From Chloroflexota bacterium (lineage in GTDB: Bacteria > Chloroflexota > UBA11872), in the NCBI GenBank assembly GCA_026707185.1, contig JAPOXI010000069.1, positions 1-16,538 on the forward strand: DNA of 16,538 nt, read 5' to 3'. The position numbers and the translations under genes were made by a program. Shown here in pieces: positions 14,586-16,538 of this stretch. Every line of letters starts with the position of its first letter. Within the stretch, counting starts at the first letter, position 1. The notes beneath the pieces are model-generated. The model worked only from the letters and a program-made list of their open reading frames with translations. It had not been told where the DNA came from and did not search any database.

Positions 14586-15594
14586 GGCCCGACGGCCAGA
14601 TACCGATCTTGCCGGCGGCGAACGCGTTGCCGAACTCACCGCCCAGTTCCTTGACCTGGTCCGGCGGCGGCGACGTCTCGTGGGTGAAGATCTTGTCGAT
14701 CAGATACTTCCAGGCACCAATCGCGGAAGACTCGTCGTACATGGTCTTCGTCAGCCTGTCGTCGAACGGCTTGGCCAAGCCGTTCGAATACATCTGCGGC
14801 ATGTACTGAAACTCGTAGTCGGCGCGCGCCCAGGTGCCGTACTCCCCGTTGTCGGGGTTCGTAATCTTGGCGTCCCATTCCGTCCAGTCGTCCCAGGTCC
14901 ACCCACCGTCGCTGTCCGGCAGCGTCACGCCAGCGGACTCGGCAAGCGAGATGTTGGCCACGAACCCGCTGATCGCGAACTGGAAGGGCATCCCAAACTG
15001 GGGGCCCGTCATCAGTGAAGGCTGCGGGAACGAGTGGTCGATGTTGTTGAACGTGTACGCGTCCGGGAGGAAATAGTAGTCCTCGGGGACGAAGTCGTCA
15101 CGCTTGGCCAGTTCGTCGGTGATTTCCGTGAACGCTTCCTCTTCGTGGAAGCGCAGGAAGTCCGACTGCGAGAGCAGCGCCACGTGGGGGGCCGTCCCGG
15201 CGGCGAACTGGATCGCCAAGCTGTCGATCAGGCCGGCGGCCGGTTCCAGCTTCACAAAGATGTCCGGTCGCTCCTCGGCGAAGCGCGCCAGGCCCCACTG
15301 CATGGCCGCGCCACGCGGGCCGGCGGTGTGGTCCGTCACGAACCGGATTTCGACGTTCTCTACCGTCATCGGCTTCTCGGTCATAGCCGCTGCCGGAGCT
15401 GCCGCTGCCGGAGCTGCCGCTGCCGGAGCTGCCGCCGCCGGAGCTGCTGCCGCCGGTGCCGCCGCCTGCTGGGGTGCAGGTGCTGGCGCCGGAGCCGCCT
15501 CTTCCTCACCACAAGCCGCCAGCAAGACTGCCGACGTCGCGCCAATCCCCATTCCGGCGACAAAGCGCCGACGGGTCAGGGCTGGAATATGCAT
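14068..15594 (-). CDS. Extracellular solute-binding lipoprotein of an ABC transporter (family 1-like)
   Basis: This 508-residue protein should capture a substrate, probably a sugar or oligosaccharide, for an ABC importer. The N-terminus is a signal with twin arginines (TRRRF, 7-11), a hydrophobic core and a lipobox LAAC (C28), so it may be exported by Tat and lipid-anchored. An Ala/Pro linker (about 33-69) made of AAAAP repeats follows before the binding domain. The mature part has family-1-like stretches such as FAAGTAPHVALLSQSDF, FAAGKIGIWPSGR and a Trp-rich segment GGWTWDDWTEWDAK. The ATG at 15594 has a strong GGAGGAG a few bases upstream. No permease or ATPase gene is in the window, so the transporter partners lie elsewhere. 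It is one of two tandem copies. Confidence 0.88.
   Translation of the reverse strand: MHIPALTRRRFVAGMGIGATSAVLLAACGEEEAAPAPAPAPQQAAAPAAAAPAAAAPAAAAPAAAAPAAAMTEKPMTVENVEIRFVTDHTAGPRGAAMQWGLARFAEERPDIFVKLEPAAGLIDSLAIQFAAGTAPHVALLSQSDFLRFHEEEAFTEITDELAKRDDFVPEDYYFLPDAYTFNNIDHSFPQPSLMTGPQFGMPFQFAISGFVANISLAESAGVTLPDSDGGWTWDDWTEWDAKITNPDNGEYGTWARADYEFQYMPQMYSNGLAKPFDDRLTKTMYDESSAIGAWKYLIDKIFTHETSPPPDQVKELGGEFGNAFAAGKIGIWPSGRVYSTGFAVPRIKDRFTWTLLPEVIAASGGPPGHSTNDQPNLVTNSAARDGSIEQSTALAVFLGGETYQSRVGIDRGHMPVHRASIGAPTSVAPPPEGMKWLKVYADRPDNRSLYPFNTWREWWLQHRALGEKGWVGEQTPEESLQACQDWGVRHLASYDGPAPFVSSPVYP
15386..15460. repeat. 15-base tandem repeat, five units, inside the lipoprotein linker
   Basis: The unit GCCGCTGCCGGAGCT occurs three times identically from 15386 to 15430, then twice more with substitutions to 15460. 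On the coding strand it encodes the five-residue repeat AAAAP in the linker between the lipid anchor and the binding domain. Length variation between strains by slippage would only lengthen or shorten the linker. Confidence 0.85.
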
Positions 15595-16020
15595 ACCCTT
15601 CTCCTCCGCCCCCGCCAGACTCCGTCCCCTGGGGGCCTAGCTGACCTCAGTACCACCTTCAGGAACCTTCCGTGCGGATTGCACAGCCCGAAAGCAAGCA
15701 GTGGCCAGCGACATTCGCTCGCGTACGGTGCGATATCTGGCGCGGCCGTGTCAAGTGATTCTTGGGCCGCACTCGGTGTGCCGGCCCACGGTGGCCAACC
15801 TAGCCGATCGCGATCCGCGTTGGCGTGCTGCTCGACGTCCCGCTGTCGCCTTCGTCAACCGCCGGGACACCGGTCAGGATCTGGCGCAGGCTTATCACGG
15901 CTTCCTGCATTGCCCCGCGCGTGTGACGACCGGCCTTTCGCCCGCCAGCGCCTGTCCGGAGCGAACTCCGGCCGGATGCAGCCGTTACCGCGGCGCTCAA
16001 ACGCCGCGTGATTTACGCCG
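15595..16020. other. Intergenic region between the two solute-binding protein copies
   Basis: These 426 bases hold the ribosome-binding site of the first copy at the left end (GGAGGAG on the minus strand, within 15601-15608) and hairpins of the second copy at the right end. I found no convincing promoter hexamers or gene in the middle. Confidence 0.5.
15956..16008 (-). terminator. Hairpin pair downstream of the second solute-binding protein copy
   Basis: CGCGGCG and CGCCGCG pair around CTCAAA at 15989-16008, 12 bases past the stop codon. CCGGAG and CTCCGG pair around CGAA at 15956-15971. The arrangement and the CCGGAG core resemble the 3' region of the first copy, so this probably duplicated with the gene. 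Confidence 0.55.
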
Positions 16021-16538
16021 CTATGGGTAAACCGGCGACTCAACGTACGGCTTGGGGCCGTCGTAGTCGGACAGGTGCCGGACTCCCCAGTCCTGCATGG
16101 CCTGCAGGGATTCGGCCGGCGACTGCTCGCCAACCCAGCCCTTGGTGCCCAACGCCCGATTCTGCTGCCACCACTCCCGAAAGGTGCTGAACGGGTAGAG
16201 GCTGCGGTTGTCGGGACGGTCGGCGTAGGCCTTGAGCCACTTCATGCCCTCCGGCGGCGGCGCCAGGGAAGTGGGCGCGCCGATGGCGGCTCGGTGATCC
16301 GGCATATGCCCACGGTCGATGCCGACCCGGCCCTGGTACTCCTCGCTCGCGAGGAACACCGCCAGCGCCGTGGACTGCTCAATTGAGCCGTCGCGCTCGG
16401 CGCTGTTGGTCACCAGGTCCGGCTGGTCGTTGGTGCTGTGGCCCGGCGGACCGCCACGTCCGGCGATCACTTCCGGCAACAGCGTCCAGGTGAAGCGGTC
16501 CTTGATGCGCGGAACCGCGAACCCGGTGGAGTACACCC
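16021..16538 (-). CDS. Second solute-binding protein copy, 5' end outside window
   Basis: The last 172 codons of a solute-binding protein are visible, running off the right edge. Aligned by eye without gaps, about 146 of 171 residues match the C-terminus of the copy at 14068-15594 (about 85%), from VYSTGFAVPRIKDRF to SPVYP and the stop. Substitutions cluster in surface-like stretches near the end and around residues 61-68 of the visible part. The frame is intact, so it is probably functional. It is read in the same direction as the first copy, with 426 bases between them, and has its own downstream hairpins. Confidence 0.88.
   Translation of the reverse strand, partial: VYSTGFAVPRIKDRFTWTLLPEVIAGRGGPPGHSTNDQPDLVTNSAERDGSIEQSTALAVFLASEEYQGRVGIDRGHMPDHRAAIGAPTSLAPPPEGMKWLKAYADRPDNRSLYPFSTFREWWQQNRALGTKGWVGEQSPAESLQAMQDWGVRHLSDYDGPKPYVESPVYP

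Noticed and set aside
15386..15460. A CRISPR-like repeat array
   Set aside because: The units are directly adjacent without spacers and encode an in-frame AAAAP linker, so it is a coding minisatellite.

Overview
The window is GC-rich bacterial chromosome carrying mostly housekeeping and catabolic genes. There is no phage, transposase, CRISPR array, rRNA or tRNA that I can recognise. GpsA implies ordinary bacterial glycerol-3-phosphate lipids. The mix of a TIGR03960-type radical SAM protein, a two-subunit E1 dehydrogenase complex, scattered amidohydrolases and Ala/Pro-linker lipoprotein solute-binding proteins is what I would expect in Chloroflexota (SAR202 or related environmental lineages). 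That assignment is an inference from gene content, not from a marker gene.

Layout. Bases 1-1610 (minus): 5' part of a B12-binding-type radical SAM protein that runs off the left edge. 1813-3063 (plus): a metal-dependent amidohydrolase, divergent from it. 3173-7340 (minus): a tight four-gene run transcribed leftward, in order M20 deacylase, metallo-beta-lactamase-fold hydrolase, dihydrolipoamide dehydrogenase (E3) and L-aspartate dehydrogenase-like protein. Two of its three junctions overlap (TGATG and CTGA). 7706-8728 (minus): gpsA. 9080-12471 (plus): three genes for a 2-oxoacid dehydrogenase complex (E1 alpha, E1 beta, E2), followed by a TIM-barrel amidohydrolase (12536-13360). 13361-14067: about 700 bases without a convincing gene but with several perfect hairpins. 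14068-15594 (minus): a lipoprotein ABC solute-binding protein. 16021-16538 (minus): the C-terminal part of a second, closely similar copy that runs off the right edge.

How the genes fit together. E1 alpha, E1 beta and E2 form the core of a pyruvate, acetoin or branched-chain oxoacid dehydrogenase complex. The E3 gene encoded 3.7 kb away on the other strand could supply the lipoamide-reoxidising subunit. The M20, MBL-fold and amidohydrolase genes look like peripheral catabolic hydrolases. The two solute-binding proteins are a recent-looking tandem duplication, and no permease or ATPase is visible in the window.

I did not find a clearly new biological system. The points most worth checking are the aspartate dehydrogenase gene that has no ATG/GTG/TTG start and appears to start on a CTG overlapping the E3 stop codon, the hairpin-rich gap at 13361-14067, and the duplicated solute-binding genes with matching hairpins after their stop codons.
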